The notes under the pieces were generated by a model that saw only the letters and a list, made by a program, of their open reading frames with translations, was not told where the DNA came from and did no database searches. DNA of 64,000 bases. It comes from Neobacillus niacini. Lineage in GTDB: Bacteria > Bacillota > Bacilli > Bacillales > Cytobacillaceae. Made by a program: the position numbers and the translations under genes. Shown piece by piece: positions 15,779-25,248 of this stretch (positions are counted from its first letter, which is position 1; each line of letters starts with the position of its first letter). The stretch covers positions 124,001 to 188,000 of the forward strand of contig NZ_JAMBOX010000001.1 in assembly GCF_023715785.1 (NCBI RefSeq), read 5' to 3'.

Positions 15779-15920
15779 CTATTAATTTTGCCATCGTCTG
15801 GAATTTGCAAGAAAAGATGGTTCTTATGTACAAGCATCCAGTCTAATGGTAAATGACTTAACCTATTATTTAGACGAAACATTGTGAAGAAAGTTACCTA
15901 CTTTTTATAAATTTTAAAAA

Positions 15921-15965
15921 AAGAAAAAGGACACATTAATGTTACCACAATGCGTCCTTTTTTTT
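15921..15965 (-). terminator. Terminator of the rml operon
   Basis: On the minus strand a long stem (AAAAAGGAC-CATT paired with AATG-GTCCTTTTT, a few mismatches) ends in a T-rich run, directly after the rmlD stop. Confidence 0.85.
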
Positions 15966-15970
15966 CATTC

Positions 15971-16810
15971 TCAAACTTCTTTTAAATATGCAGTTAAGGC
16001 ATCTTGCCAATTTGGCAGAGGCGTAAATCCTTGCGCTTCAATTTTCTTCTTGCTTAAAACCGAATACTTCGGCCTTGCGGCTGGCCTTGGGAATTGCTCA
16101 GTTGTCAGCGGATTGACCTTCACATTCAGGCCAGCCTGTTTGAAAATTTCTACTGCAAATTCATACCATGAGCAGACGCCGCTGTTTGTGGCATGATAAA
16201 TCCCGTACTTTTCTGTTTCCATAAGTTCCACCATGAATTTAGCCAAATCGACAGTATAGGTTGGCGAGCCCACCTGATCATGAACCACACCAACTTCACC
16301 GCGTTCTTTGCCAAGGCGAAGCATGGTTTTCACAAAATTGTGGCCATAGGCACCAAAAACCCACGCTGTCCGGACAATAAAGAATTGCTCCAACAGTTCC
16401 TGGACAAATTCTTCTCCAGCTAACTTCGTTCTTCCATATGCCCCTAACGGCTTTGTCGGGTCGTCAACCTCATATGGTTCAGTGCCTGTACCGTCAAACA
16501 CATAATCTGTACTGATATACAGCATTTTAGCGCCTATTTGCTTGGCTGCAAGGGCCAAATTCTTAGTCCCGAGTCCGTTGACCCGGTAGGCTGTTTCTTC
16601 ATCCGCTTCCGCAGCATCCACATTGGTATAAGCAGCGCAATGAAGAATGACGTCCGGCTTCACTTCAGCGATAAACGCTTGTACATCCCCTTCAATCGTT
16701 ATATCTAAGTCATCGCGGTCAGTACCAATGGCTTGATGGTTTTTTCGCTCCAATTCCAGGAGTACATCCTGCCCTAGTTGGCCTGCAGCACCTGTAACTA
16801 TAACTTTCAT
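15971..16810 (-). CDS. rmlD: dTDP-4-dehydrorhamnose reductase RmlD
   Basis: This 279-residue NAD(P)H-dependent reductase makes dTDP-L-rhamnose in the last step of the pathway. It has an N-terminal Rossmann motif (VTGAAGQLGQDV), STDYVFDG, and the catalytic YGRTK-type tyrosine/lysine (YGRTKLAGE, about residues 128-136). The length fits the family. The ATG overlaps the rmlB stop by one base (TAATG), so translation is coupled. It is the last gene of rmlA-rmlC-rmlB-rmlD. Confidence 0.95.
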   Translation of the reverse strand: MKVIVTGAAGQLGQDVLLELERKNHQAIGTDRDDLDITIEGDVQAFIAEVKPDVILHCAAYTNVDAAEADEETAYRVNGLGTKNLALAAKQIGAKMLYISTDYVFDGTGTEPYEVDDPTKPLGAYGRTKLAGEEFVQELLEQFFIVRTAWVFGAYGHNFVKTMLRLGKERGEVGVVHDQVGSPTYTVDLAKFMVELMETEKYGIYHATNSGVCSWYEFAVEIFKQAGLNVKVNPLTTEQFPRPAARPKYSVLSKKKIEAQGFTPLPNWQDALTAYLKEV

Positions 16811-17832
16811 TATTCTACACCTAGTCTCTCGCCATATTGGGATTTGAAATAGTCCTGGTATTCACCAGAAATGATGTTTTCCCACCATTCACGGTTATTT
16901 AAATACCAATTAATTGTTTGTTCAATGCCGGTATCAAAATTATACTTTGGCGACCAGCCCAGCTCTGTGCGCAGCTTTGTTGCATCAATTGCGTAGCGGC
17001 GGTCGTGTCCCGGACGATCTTTTACAAATTTAATCAGCGATTCAGGCTTGCCAAGATGCTTAAGAATCGTTTTGACAATGTCAATATTGGTCCGTTCGTT
17101 ATTGCCGCCGACATTATAAACCTCGCCATCACGGCCCTTATGTAGGACAAGGTCAATGGCCTGGCAGTGATCTTCCACGTGCAGCCAGTCACGGACATTC
17201 AGTCCATCGCCATACACCGGAAGCTCCTTGTCATTCAAGGCATTGATAATCATTAACGGAATCAGTTTCTCCGGGAAATGGAATGGTCCATAGTTATTGG
17301 AGCAACGGGTAATATTAACCGGAAGCCCGAATGTTTCATGGTAAGCACGAACCAACAAATCAGCTCCTGCTTTACTTGCACTGTAAGGGCTGTTTGCTGC
17401 CAATGGCGTTTCTTCTGTAAAATAGCCTGTTTCACCCAAAGTTCCGTATACTTCGTCCGTTGAAACCTGAAGGTATTTTTTAACTCCAAAGGATTTCGCC
17501 GCATCCAACAACGCTAAAGTTCCTTGAATATTCGTTTGCACAAAAATCCCTGGGTCGGTTATGCTGCGGTCAACGTGAGATTCCGCTGCAAAGTTCAATA
17601 CATAATCAAACTTCTCTTCCTGGAAAAGACCCTGAATAAAATCACGGTTAGCGATATCGCCGCGGACAAACTTGTAGTTTGGTTTATTTTCAATATCCTT
17701 TAAATTCTCAAGGTTGCCTGCGTACGTTAATAAATCCAAATTGACAATCGTATATTCCGGGTATTTATTTACCATATAGCGGACAAAGTTGCTGCCAATA
17801 AAGCCAGCCCCGCCTGTTACTAATAACTTCAT
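16810..17832 (-). CDS. rmlB: dTDP-glucose 4,6-dehydratase RmlB
   Basis: This 340-residue extended short-chain dehydrogenase converts dTDP-glucose to dTDP-4-keto-6-deoxyglucose with bound NAD+. It shows the GGAGFIGSNFVRY nucleotide motif, AESHVDRSI, STDEVYG (catalytic Thr, Asp, Glu) and YSASKAG (catalytic Tyr/Lys), followed by RCSNNYGP and DRPGHDRRYAID. The ATG follows AGGAGG. It is the third gene of the rml operon, 11 bases after rmlC. Confidence 0.96.
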   Translation of the reverse strand: MKLLVTGGAGFIGSNFVRYMVNKYPEYTIVNLDLLTYAGNLENLKDIENKPNYKFVRGDIANRDFIQGLFQEEKFDYVLNFAAESHVDRSITDPGIFVQTNIQGTLALLDAAKSFGVKKYLQVSTDEVYGTLGETGYFTEETPLAANSPYSASKAGADLLVRAYHETFGLPVNITRCSNNYGPFHFPEKLIPLMIINALNDKELPVYGDGLNVRDWLHVEDHCQAIDLVLHKGRDGEVYNVGGNNERTNIDIVKTILKHLGKPESLIKFVKDRPGHDRRYAIDATKLRTELGWSPKYNFDTGIEQTINWYLNNREWWENIISGEYQDYFKSQYGERLGVE

Positions 17833-17843
17833 ATTCCTGCCTC

Positions 17844-18404
17844 CTATTTTTCAAACACAAAGTTAAGATGGGATGCATCCTTTAATCTTGGATGCTTTGT
17901 ATCTTTTTCCGAAAGGATTGGATTGTTGGTTGGCCAATCAATTCCCAAATCCGGGTCATTCCACAGAATTCCGCCGTCATGCTCAGGTGAATAATATTCA
18001 TCAACCTTATAAGCAACAGTGGTGTCAGGCACCAATGTGCAAAAACCGTGCGCGAATCCCTTTGGGACGAGCAACTGGCGTTTATTTTCGGTACTAAGGA
18101 TGACGCCTACCCACTGACCGTAGGTAGGAGACCCTTCGCGGATGTCGACTGCAACATCATAAATCGCACCCGTAATACAGCGGACTACTTTTGTTTGAGC
18201 CTTCGGATTCAGCTGGAAATGCAAACCTCTCAAGGTACCGGTTGGTGCTGACAATGACTGGTTGTCCTGAACAAAATCATAATGCAACCCCAGTTTTTCA
18301 AACATTTCTTTATTATAGCTTTCCATAAAATAACCGCGGTGGTCACCGAAAACTTTCGGTTCCAAAATCTTTACACCAGGTAATTTTGTATCAATGATAT
18401 TCAT
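17844..18404 (-). CDS. rmlC: dTDP-4-dehydrorhamnose 3,5-epimerase RmlC
   Basis: This 186-residue cupin-fold epimerase acts on the RmlB product. LRGLHFQ carries the catalytic histidine; KVVRCITGAIYDVAVDIR and GFAHGF are typical. A segment reading VPDT (about residues 126-129) is encoded exactly by the dispersed 13-mer GGTGCCTGACACC (18021-18033), where homologues I know tend to read differently. The repeat may therefore have been inserted in frame or the match may have arisen by chance. The ATG follows GAGG and lies 14 bases after rmlA. Confidence 0.95.
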   Translation of the reverse strand: MNIIDTKLPGVKILEPKVFGDHRGYFMESYNKEMFEKLGLHYDFVQDNQSLSAPTGTLRGLHFQLNPKAQTKVVRCITGAIYDVAVDIREGSPTYGQWVGVILSTENKRQLLVPKGFAHGFCTLVPDTTVAYKVDEYYSPEHDGGILWNDPDLGIDWPTNNPILSEKDTKHPRLKDASHLNFVFEK

Positions 18405-18418
18405 GAATCCGACCTCAC

Positions 18419-19297
18419 TTATAAATTACTTGTCTGATTCGCAATCTTAATCAGATATTGCCCATATTGATTTTTCTTCAGCGGCTCTGCCAATTCAATA
18501 AGTTTCTCTTTTGTAATATAGCCCATCTTGTATGCAATCTCTTCAAGACAAGCAATTTTTAATGATTGACGCTTCTCTACTGTTTCAATAAATTGTGATG
18601 CTTCTAACAAGGAAGCATGTGTACCGGTATCTAGCCAAGCGTAGCCGCGGCCTAGCAGCTCTACACTCAACTCGCCCATTTCAAGATAGGCTTTATTAAC
18701 GTCGGTGATTTCCAATTCACCACGTGCGGAAGGCTGAATGCTTTTTGCAATGTTAACCACCCGATTATCGTAAAAATACAATCCGGTTACTGCATAATTT
18801 GATTTTGGAACTTCCGGCTTTTCTTCAATAGAAACAGCTTTTCCGTTCTCATCAAACTCCACTACGCCGAAGCGTTCAGGATCATTGACATAATACCCGA
18901 ACACAGTTGCTCCTGTTTCACGGGCTGCAGCATTTCTTAGTAAATTTGTTAAGCCATGTCCATAAAATATGTTGTCACCAAGAACTAAGGCAACATTATC
19001 ATCGCCGATAAATTCGTCTCCCAAAATGAACGCCTGTGCTAATCCCCCTGGATGTGGTTGAATCTTGTATGTAAAGTTCATACCCAAATCTGAGCCATCT
19101 CCGAGAATTTGTTCAAATCGCGGTGTATCCTCCGGTGTCGAGATAATTAAAATGTCCTTAATCCCAGCCAGCATTAATACGGATAATGGGTAATAAATCA
19201 TCGGTTTATCGTAGACAGGCAAAAGCTGTTTGGACACTACCCTTGTTAACGGATAAAGTCGCGTGCCGCTGCCGCCCGCAAGAATGATACCTTTCAT
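18419..19297 (-). CDS. rmlA: Glucose-1-phosphate thymidylyltransferase RmlA
   Basis: This nucleotidyltransferase makes dTDP-glucose from glucose-1-P and dTTP, the first step to dTDP-rhamnose. The ATG at 19297 (292 residues) is preferred over an in-frame TTG three codons upstream because a GAGGAG site then has 9-base spacing. Landmarks are [11 protein letters not shown], the [12 protein letters not shown] metal/nucleotide loop, LGDNIFYG and [10 protein letters not shown] sigma-A promoter lies about 60-90 bases upstream, so the rml genes form their own operon. Confidence 0.96.
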   Translation of the reverse strand: MKGIILAGGSGTRLYPLTRVVSKQLLPVYDKPMIYYPLSVLMLAGIKDILIISTPEDTPRFEQILGDGSDLGMNFTYKIQPHPGGLAQAFILGDEFIGDDNVALVLGDNIFYGHGLTNLLRNAAARETGATVFGYYVNDPERFGVVEFDENGKAVSIEEKPEVPKSNYAVTGLYFYDNRVVNIAKSIQPSARGELEITDVNKAYLEMGELSVELLGRGYAWLDTGTHASLLEASQFIETVEKRQSLKIACLEEIAYKMGYITKEKLIELAEPLKKNQYGQYLIKIANQTSNL

Positions 19298-19355
19298 AAA
19301 AGCCAACTCCTCTTTTTAAGATAAACGGATAAAACCGTCAAAATATTCCTACCCC

Positions 19356-19385
19356 ATTATAAGGAAGGATGCCTATAAAAGCCAA
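19356..19385 (-). promoter_or_regulatory. Promoter of the rmlACBD operon
   Basis: On the minus strand TTGGCT (19385-19380) and TATAAT (19361-19356) are separated by 18 bases, upstream of rmlA. Confidence 0.6.
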
Positions 19386-19419
19386 AGCCGTACAAAAATG
19401 TAACAAAAAAGTTATAATA

Positions 19420-20127
19420 TTAACGTTTATAGCCCATTATTGCAGAAATCGTCCGCAGTCTTCCTCTAATTTGCACTGATAACGGGCGTTTTTTCATCCC
19501 AGTAACATTGCCGCCATGTCGGACGTATTTCATTAACGGTTTTTTGATGAAAACAATTTTCTTCTTTTTCAACAAACTGACAAGGGCTATCCATTGGTCA
19601 TGCATTTCAATAGTGGATGGAAATGGTAAGATGTCAGACACTAGTTCCCGTTTAAAGGCCATAAAGGCCCCGGTATAGGCGTTTTTTAAAATATTCCCAA
19701 AAATTCCTTGGTTTATGTTGTTATGATTATAATCATTCCATGAAGGATTTAGGATGTTTAAATCGCCATCAACAACATATGCATCGTGGACCACAAGATC
19801 AGCCTGCTGATGTTCAAAAGCAGCCAGAACAGTTTTCACTTTAACCTCTTCCCAGATATCATCCTGGTCACACAGAAAAAGGATATCCCCTCTCGCCAAG
19901 GATATCGCCTTTTCAAAACTCTTAATTGCACCCAGGTTTTTTTCATTCACATAGACCTTTATCCGATTCCCATAAGTATCCTTCACAACCTGTACAGTCT
20001 GATCCTTTGACCTATCATCCACCATAATAATTTCATCATCCTGTTTAAGCTGCTTTATGATGGAATCGAGTTGCCTTTTTATGAACTTTTCACCATTATA
20101 TGTTGCGATACAAACAGATATATTCAT
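19420..20127 (-). CDS. Family 2 glycosyltransferase (short)
   Basis: This 235-residue cytosolic GT-A fold enzyme starts at an ATG behind AAAGGAGC. It begins with SVCIATYNGEKFIKRQLDSI, has MVDDRSKD, the nucleotide-sugar metal motif in LCDQDDIW, and a C-terminal MHDQWIAL. The CDQDDIW form is common among rhamnosyl- and related transferases of Gram-positive glycan loci. Donor and acceptor cannot be assigned; dTDP-rhamnose from the adjacent rml operon is a reasonable guess. It lies 12 bases after another family-2 enzyme. Confidence 0.85.
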   Translation of the reverse strand: MNISVCIATYNGEKFIKRQLDSIIKQLKQDDEIIMVDDRSKDQTVQVVKDTYGNRIKVYVNEKNLGAIKSFEKAISLARGDILFLCDQDDIWEEVKVKTVLAAFEHQQADLVVHDAYVVDGDLNILNPSWNDYNHNNINQGIFGNILKNAYTGAFMAFKRELVSDILPFPSTIEMHDQWIALVSLLKKKKIVFIKKPLMKYVRHGGNVTGMKKRPLSVQIRGRLRTISAIMGYKR

Positions 20128-20139
20128 GGAATAGCTCCT

Positions 20140-20976
20140 TTAAATTGAAAACAGCTTACGAAGCGTGTACATGGCAATATGTTTATTTTTCACGATTAAA
20201 GCCTGCTTTAAGAATCTTTTCATTAGCTGTTTTTTGTAGGCTGGAAACAAATCCTTTTTATAATTTTTATAAAACTTTACTTCGGAATTAATAATGCTTT
20301 TATAACGGTTTAATGAAACCTTGCTGTAATCCATCACGGATAAATCATGCTCAAGCGTTGTATCCATAAGGAAAACTTTCTTTCCCTTTGCATAGATTTC
20401 ATAAAATAGCCAATGGTCTAGATAATCTAGAGGGAATTCCTCATTAAAACCGCCAATCTCGTTTAAAAATTCGATCCTTAGAAGCGTCCCAGAATTAATA
20501 GCCATAACCGGTTGCTCTTGAACCCCCGGTTTTGGCCTTTCCATCTGAAGTGGACGTAATGAATGACTGAAGACGGGTGAAATCATTGTATTTGCACTAT
20601 GAATTTCAGGCACTACCGCCACAATGTCCTTTGGTAATTCAGGCAAATCTAAAGCTTGCTCGATAAAATTTCCAGTTAAATTTGTATCATGGTCCAAAAG
20701 AAGAAGCCACCCGCTTCCATTTTCTTTCGCTTGTGACCAAGCAAAGTTATAGGCTGCTGCTATTCCTAGATTTCTGGAGTCATGTTGATAGATTACTTCA
20801 ATTCCTTTGAAGTCGGCTAAATCAATAACTTGTTTTTCGGGGCTATTATCATAAATAACAATAGAAATATTTTTAAAACTAGCACTGTCTTCGTTCATAG
20901 CATTTAACAGGGAACGAATTGTAGTAGATTGATCTATTAAGGTTTTATACACCACTATTACTAAGGTTATCTTCAT
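20140..20976 (-). CDS. Family 2 glycosyltransferase, rhamnosyltransferase-like
   Basis: ATG at 20976 (278 residues) is preferred to the longer frame from 21009 because the protein then begins at the usual MKITLVIVVYK strand. The enzyme shows IYDNSPE, NLGIAAAYN and LLLLDHDTNL (DxD-type metal site), as in RfbF/WbbL-like rhamnosyltransferases. It overlaps the end of the Wzy-like gene by about 32 bases, which suggests co-translation. It probably adds rhamnose to the repeat unit; this is inferred. Confidence 0.85.
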   Translation of the reverse strand: MKITLVIVVYKTLIDQSTTIRSLLNAMNEDSASFKNISIVIYDNSPEKQVIDLADFKGIEVIYQHDSRNLGIAAAYNFAWSQAKENGSGWLLLLDHDTNLTGNFIEQALDLPELPKDIVAVVPEIHSANTMISPVFSHSLRPLQMERPKPGVQEQPVMAINSGTLLRIEFLNEIGGFNEEFPLDYLDHWLFYEIYAKGKKVFLMDTTLEHDLSVMDYSKVSLNRYKSIINSEVKFYKNYKKDLFPAYKKQLMKRFLKQALIVKNKHIAMYTLRKLFSI

Positions 20977-22180
20977 CACTAACAGCCTTTGGAATGAATT
21001 TTTTTTCACTAAACAGCGTGAACAACAAAGGATAAACTAACTGAAAGCTTAATCCTGTAAAGGAAAACATATTGCTAAAGGTGGTAAAAACAAATATGGA
21101 ATTCATAATCGCAATTCCAATAATCATATAATCACTATTCAGCTTTTTCAAAAGCAAGATATAAAATAAGGCGAATACGAAAGCGAATATCGTATAAAAT
21201 GTGATTCCCACCCAGCCCAGCAAAACAAAAGGCTGCGCAAAGGCTGTCGATACGTTTAACTCTGGAGTTATTTGATAGCCAGCGGGAATAACCATATTAT
21301 ATAAAGGTACTACCCTTTTACTAATAAAATCCGGCAAAGTCTGGGTTATAGTGAAAACAAAAGTATCGTAAAAGTTCACATCTTCCTCAAAGGTAAAATT
21401 GTTAATGGTCTCCTGAAGATTGGCAAGCGGGGATGCCAAATAGATATAGCCCCAGAAAAACTCCTTCGGGATGACAGAGTCTTTAAATTCATTAGTTGCC
21501 CCGCCTATTTGCAAGAAAAGGCTATTATCAAACAGGGACGTATTCGTTTGATAAGAATTGTTAACCCTCATATTTCCCAAAACACCAAACAGATATAGAC
21601 CGATGACCATCAAAACCGTCAATCCGGCAATTTTGTTAAACGTAATTTTAGATTGATATTTAATCAAATAAATGAATACACAGCTCATTAAGATAATGAG
21701 CAGCATCCCTCTATTTAATATTAAGATTGACGGGACTAAAGTAAGGATAAATAGAACTAAAGATATTTTTCTCCGCTCCGACTCGGAGAGGACAATTTGA
21801 AATAAATAAAGCGAAAAAAACGAATTAAACGTAACTAATAAAACATGAAAAGTAGGTATTCCAAACTCAGTATAACTAAGCTGAGTATTTGTGAACATGG
21901 CTAATAAAGGGAAATTTCTATGATATAAAAATTCCAATAAATACCCTGTTAATACTCCGTAAGTTACAAGTTCCAAGTTTTTCTTGTACTTAATATTATT
22001 AAAGGAAATGATTTTCTGTTTAACGAAAATTCTTCCCAGAAAAAAGGCCACTGCCATTGAACTTCCTAAAAATAGGATTAACGGTAACCCTAAATCCGGA
22101 AACAGGTTTGACCATCTAAATAGGTAAGCGATCAATACAGCAAGGAAGGATAGTATATAAATAAAATAAGGATTAATCAA
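20945..22180 (-). CDS. Wzy-like oligosaccharide repeat-unit polymerase
   Basis: This 411-residue protein has about eleven hydrophobic segments and a large extracytoplasmic loop in the second half (about residues 205-310), the usual topology of O-antigen or repeat-unit polymerases. Wzy proteins have little sequence conservation, so the call rests on topology and context: a Wzz-like gene directly upstream, glycosyltransferases downstream, and a Wzx flippase further along the locus. The start is TTG with an AAAGGGGG site. It would join lipid-linked repeats outside the membrane. Confidence 0.75.
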   Translation of the reverse strand: MINPYFIYILSFLAVLIAYLFRWSNLFPDLGLPLILFLGSSMAVAFFLGRIFVKQKIISFNNIKYKKNLELVTYGVLTGYLLEFLYHRNFPLLAMFTNTQLSYTEFGIPTFHVLLVTFNSFFSLYLFQIVLSESERRKISLVLFILTLVPSILILNRGMLLIILMSCVFIYLIKYQSKITFNKIAGLTVLMVIGLYLFGVLGNMRVNNSYQTNTSLFDNSLFLQIGGATNEFKDSVIPKEFFWGYIYLASPLANLQETINNFTFEEDVNFYDTFVFTITQTLPDFISKRVVPLYNMVIPAGYQITPELNVSTAFAQPFVLLGWVGITFYTIFAFVFALFYILLLKKLNSDYMIIGIAIMNSIFVFTTFSNMFSFTGLSFQLVYPLLFTLFSEKKFIPKAVSDEDNLSNSGV

Positions 22181-22240
22181 ACCTCAGTGTGCCCCCTTTC
22201 CAACCTTTGAATTTAGTACTGCCGAGAATATGGCATGCTT

Positions 22241-22858
22241 CTAAGCTTTATTTGATGGTTTTAAAAAATAGAATAAAACAAGTGAAAGAAAAACGCCGAG
22301 AATTAATCCGATAATAGTTCCCATTACGGTATTAGCATTGGTTCGTGGAACATTGGTAAATTCATTCTCTTGTCCTTTTTGCGCTTTTACTACTATGTTT
22401 ACTTTTTCAACGTCTAAAAAACTTCCAATTTCCCGTTTAAAAACGTCCGCAACTCCATTTGCGATTCTTGTTGCTTTATCGGGATTATTATCGCTAACAG
22501 TTATTTTTATGAGATGGGAGCCGTTTTCATTGGATACCCTTACTTTACCAGCCAAGGTCTTAACATTGTCTTTTAGTTTCAACTCTTTCTTTACAGGACC
22601 AAGTATAGCATTAGTATTAATAAGGGTTTGGGCAGTATTCAAGAAACGAACCGTCTCATCTGTCTGATTAATAATCGTATTCGTTTCATTCATTAACGGT
22701 TTAATCAACACCAGTGAAGAAGCTTCATATGTTGGAGGCTGGGCTTCACTAGTCAGCATCCTTCCAGAAACACCCCCTATTAATCCAAGAAGTATAATCA
22801 ACCAAAGATATTTTTTTAAAACTTTAAGTAAATCAGCGATATAAGTTGTCCCTTCCAT
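22241..22858 (-). CDS. Wzz/YveK-type chain-length (polysaccharide co-polymerase) protein
   Basis: This 205-residue protein has one membrane helix at each end (about residues 17-33 and 178-199) flanking an extracellular Wzz domain, the layout of YveK/CapA-type co-polymerases. The ATG follows TTGGAGG. It starts with a typical ADLLKVLKKYLWLI stretch and ends the domain with VPRTNANTVMG. No tyrosine kinase partner (YwqD/CapB) lies next to it, which is unusual for the Gram-positive type. It probably sets polymer length together with the Wzy-like protein. Confidence 0.85.
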   Translation of the reverse strand: MEGTTYIADLLKVLKKYLWLIILLGLIGGVSGRMLTSEAQPPTYEASSLVLIKPLMNETNTIINQTDETVRFLNTAQTLINTNAILGPVKKELKLKDNVKTLAGKVRVSNENGSHLIKITVSDNNPDKATRIANGVADVFKREIGSFLDVEKVNIVVKAQKGQENEFTNVPRTNANTVMGTIIGLILGVFLSLVLFYFLKPSNKA

Positions 22859-22919
22859 TATGTACCTCCAAGTGAAATAGTATCATTCATAACTTAAGCC
22901 ATCGCAATATTCTCTTTCT

Positions 22920-23705
22920 CTAAAAAAACCTCCATCCCCATTTATTAAAATACTTGAACATGGATTCGATGAAAATTTTAAAAAGCTTCGAGTTTTTATG
23001 TGCACCTCGTTCATAATAATGGACGACATCGGAAAAAGGCGTATAGACAATTCGTTTATTCCGCTTTCTTAGTTCCAAACATAAGTCATAATCCTCAAAA
23101 TACATAAAATAGCGGTCATCAAAACCATTGACTTCTTTAAAGTCTTCCCCCCGCACCAGCATAAAGCAGCCTGAACCAATCCTGATATCGACATATCTGT
23201 CATTTGGTATATCTCTTAGTTCATATGATGCGAGTCTTTTGGAAAACATTTTTTTGACAAATCCAAATGGAACAAAACGTAAAAAATAATCAAATACAGA
23301 AACCCTATTGCGCATTAAATGCTGTTGAGTTCCATCCGAGTTTAAAACCTTTGGTACTAGCATGGAGATGCTTGGATCGCTTTCCATATCCTCCAGCATT
23401 TTTATCAGGTCCGCTTTTACCAAAATAATATCCGGATTGAAAATCAGGAAAAACTCTTCGGAGCATTTTAACAGATTATAATTATGTCCAAACCCAAAAC
23501 CATTGTTTTCATGGTAAAAGGTGATTTCTACAAAATCCGCATATTCCTTTAACCGTTCACGATATTCAGGAGTCGAATGATTGTCAAAAATCAGGAAACG
23601 AAATTGGCTGTCCCGGCCAAATTCTTTTTTTAGGTTGTTTAGCACCTCAAATATATGCTTGCTATTATAGGTCACAATACTAATTGCAACTTTTGCTTCA
23701 GCCAT
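22920..23705 (-). CDS. Family 2 glycosyltransferase, rhamnosyltransferase-like
   Basis: The ATG at 23705 (261 residues) is preferred over one at 23723 that has no ribosome site. The GT-A domain shows AISIVTYNS, IFDNHST, ENNGFGFGHNYNLLKC and LIFNPDI, then FDDRYFMYFEDYDLCLELR, the standard C-terminal signature of WbbL-like rhamnosyltransferases. It is the first gene of a leftward group with the Wzz- and Wzy-like genes. The sugar specificity is inferred. Confidence 0.86.
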   Translation of the reverse strand: MAEAKVAISIVTYNSKHIFEVLNNLKKEFGRDSQFRFLIFDNHSTPEYRERLKEYADFVEITFYHENNGFGFGHNYNLLKCSEEFFLIFNPDIILVKADLIKMLEDMESDPSISMLVPKVLNSDGTQQHLMRNRVSVFDYFLRFVPFGFVKKMFSKRLASYELRDIPNDRYVDIRIGSGCFMLVRGEDFKEVNGFDDRYFMYFEDYDLCLELRKRNKRIVYTPFSDVVHYYERGAHKNSKLFKIFIESMFKYFNKWGWRFF

Positions 23706-23937
23706 TGATCCACACTCTTTCATTTAACTAGTGATAGGAATTTCTCCTTAAGTGTAACAACTTTTTTCCGTTTTACGTCTTCTCTTTGTATGTATTTTTT
23801 GCAAAATATATCGAATCATTCATTACCTTGATAAGGAGCTGACAATATAAATGAGGAGTCATTCCCATACCAAAAATAAATTATAACATCATATTGTCAG
23901 ATTTTGTACTTTTATGGTGGATTTTTTTGATTTCCAG

Positions 23938-23966
23938 TTGAACAATGAAACATCGGATATTATAAT
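23938..23966 (+). promoter_or_regulatory. Promoter of the LCP gene
   Basis: TTGAAC (23938-23943) and TATAAT (23961-23966) lie exactly 17 bases apart, 51 bases before the LCP start. The rest of the 23706-24016 gap is AT-rich and holds no other clear feature. Confidence 0.75.
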
Positions 23967-24016
23967 TGGGGTTATGGTCATGTATTAAAATAATCCTTAT
24001 AGAAGGGAATTTATAT

Positions 24017-25087
24017 ATGCAAAATACTAGATTAGGAAATAAAAAGAAGAAAAAGAAAATATGGCTTCGTCTCTCTTTGGTCATTGTCTTTTTCTTACTT
24101 ATCGGCGGCGGCCTTTATTTTTATAATGTCTATACAAATGTAGCAAGTGCAGTCAACAAAATGAATAAACCGATTCACAGAGAGGTCTCCAAAAAAAGGG
24201 AAGCGAAGGTTGAATTTGAGCAAAAAGACCCAATTTCCATCTTAATGGTTGGTGTCGATGAACGGGAAGGTGACGGCGGGCGCACCGACTCCATGTTAGT
24301 GTTAACGGTAAACCCTGAAAACAAAACTACTAAGATACTAAGTATCGCTCGTGATACCCGGACAAAACTAATCTACCCAGACAAACCAACAAAGACTAAG
24401 ATTGACAAAATCAATCACGCCTATGCTTTTGGTGGGATCGAAATGAGTATCGAAACGGTTGAACATTTTCTGAATATACCAATTGACTACTATGTTCAGG
24501 TAAACATGGAAGGGTTTAAAGATATTGTCGATGCAGTTGGCGGTATTGATGTAGATAACCAAATTGCTTTTGAATTGGACGGAGTATATCTGAAAAAGGG
24601 CCCACAGCATTTAAACGGTGAAAAAGCATTACAGTACGCCCGTATGAGAAAAGCTGACCCAAAAGGTGATGCTGGCCGTCAGGAAAGACAACGCGAGGTT
24701 ATTTCGAAAATCATCGAACAAGGAAAATCAATTAAGACGTTAACTAATTACGATAATATTCTTGGTGCTCTTGAAAATAACATTAAAACAAATCTCACCT
24801 TGGAAGATATTATTGGAATTCAAAAAGACTATAAGCCTGCAGCAGATACAATTGAAAGAATTGAAATCCCCGGCGACGGCATGTTGACCAATACTGGCTG
24901 GTTTTTCTTTGTCAGCGACGAAACAAGACAACAGCTTTCAGACCAATTACGGGAACAATTGGGTTTGCCATCTCAACCTGTTGAAAAGTATAATTTAGGT
25001 GCCCAAAATAAGAATGATAGCAGTAATAATAAAAATACAACCAAAAAAGTAGAAACTGATCAGTTTATCGAAAGTGATCAAAAATAA
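24017..25087 (+). CDS. LytR-CpsA-Psr (LCP) family wall-polymer ligase
   Basis: The start is ATG 24017 with a GAAGGG site, giving 356 residues. A basic N-terminus and one membrane helix (about residues 16-37) precede the extracellular LCP domain. Landmarks are ISILMVGVDEREGDGGRTDSM, with the arginine and aspartates that bind pyrophosphate, then ILSIARDTR, DKINHAYAFGG and LQYARMRKADPKGDAGRQERQ. LCP enzymes transfer undecaprenyl-linked glycans to peptidoglycan. Its place inside a Wzx/Wzy glycan locus suggests it anchors that polymer. The C-terminal tail is low complexity (Asn/Ser/Lys-rich). Confidence 0.93.
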   Translation: MQNTRLGNKKKKKKIWLRLSLVIVFFLLIGGGLYFYNVYTNVASAVNKMNKPIHREVSKKREAKVEFEQKDPISILMVGVDEREGDGGRTDSMLVLTVNPENKTTKILSIARDTRTKLIYPDKPTKTKIDKINHAYAFGGIEMSIETVEHFLNIPIDYYVQVNMEGFKDIVDAVGGIDVDNQIAFELDGVYLKKGPQHLNGEKALQYARMRKADPKGDAGRQERQREVISKIIEQGKSIKTLTNYDNILGALENNIKTNLTLEDIIGIQKDYKPAADTIERIEIPGDGMLTNTGWFFFVSDETRQQLSDQLREQLGLPSQPVEKYNLGAQNKNDSSNNKNTTKKVETDQFIESDQK

Positions 25088-25095
25088 TTTATTCA

Positions 25096-25134
25096 TTGCC
25101 TTTACCAGTTTAAAATTTGGTAAAGGCATTCTTT
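25096..25134 (+). terminator. Terminator of the LCP gene
   Basis: An 11-bp perfect stem (TGCCTTTACCA / TGGTAAAGGCA) is followed by TTCTTT just after the LCP stop. Confidence 0.8.
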
Positions 25135-25248
25135 ATGAAGGAGACCATTTCTCAAATGATATATTTTAAAAAACGTTTTTTTTAGTATAATAACATATTA
25201 TCGCAGCAAAAGTTTAAATTGTATTTTGAGAACAGAGAGGGGACATAA

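Noticed and set aside
23706..24016. Riboswitch or small RNA in the gap before the LCP gene
   Set aside because: Only a sigma-A promoter is clear; no conserved aptamer or terminator pair was found.
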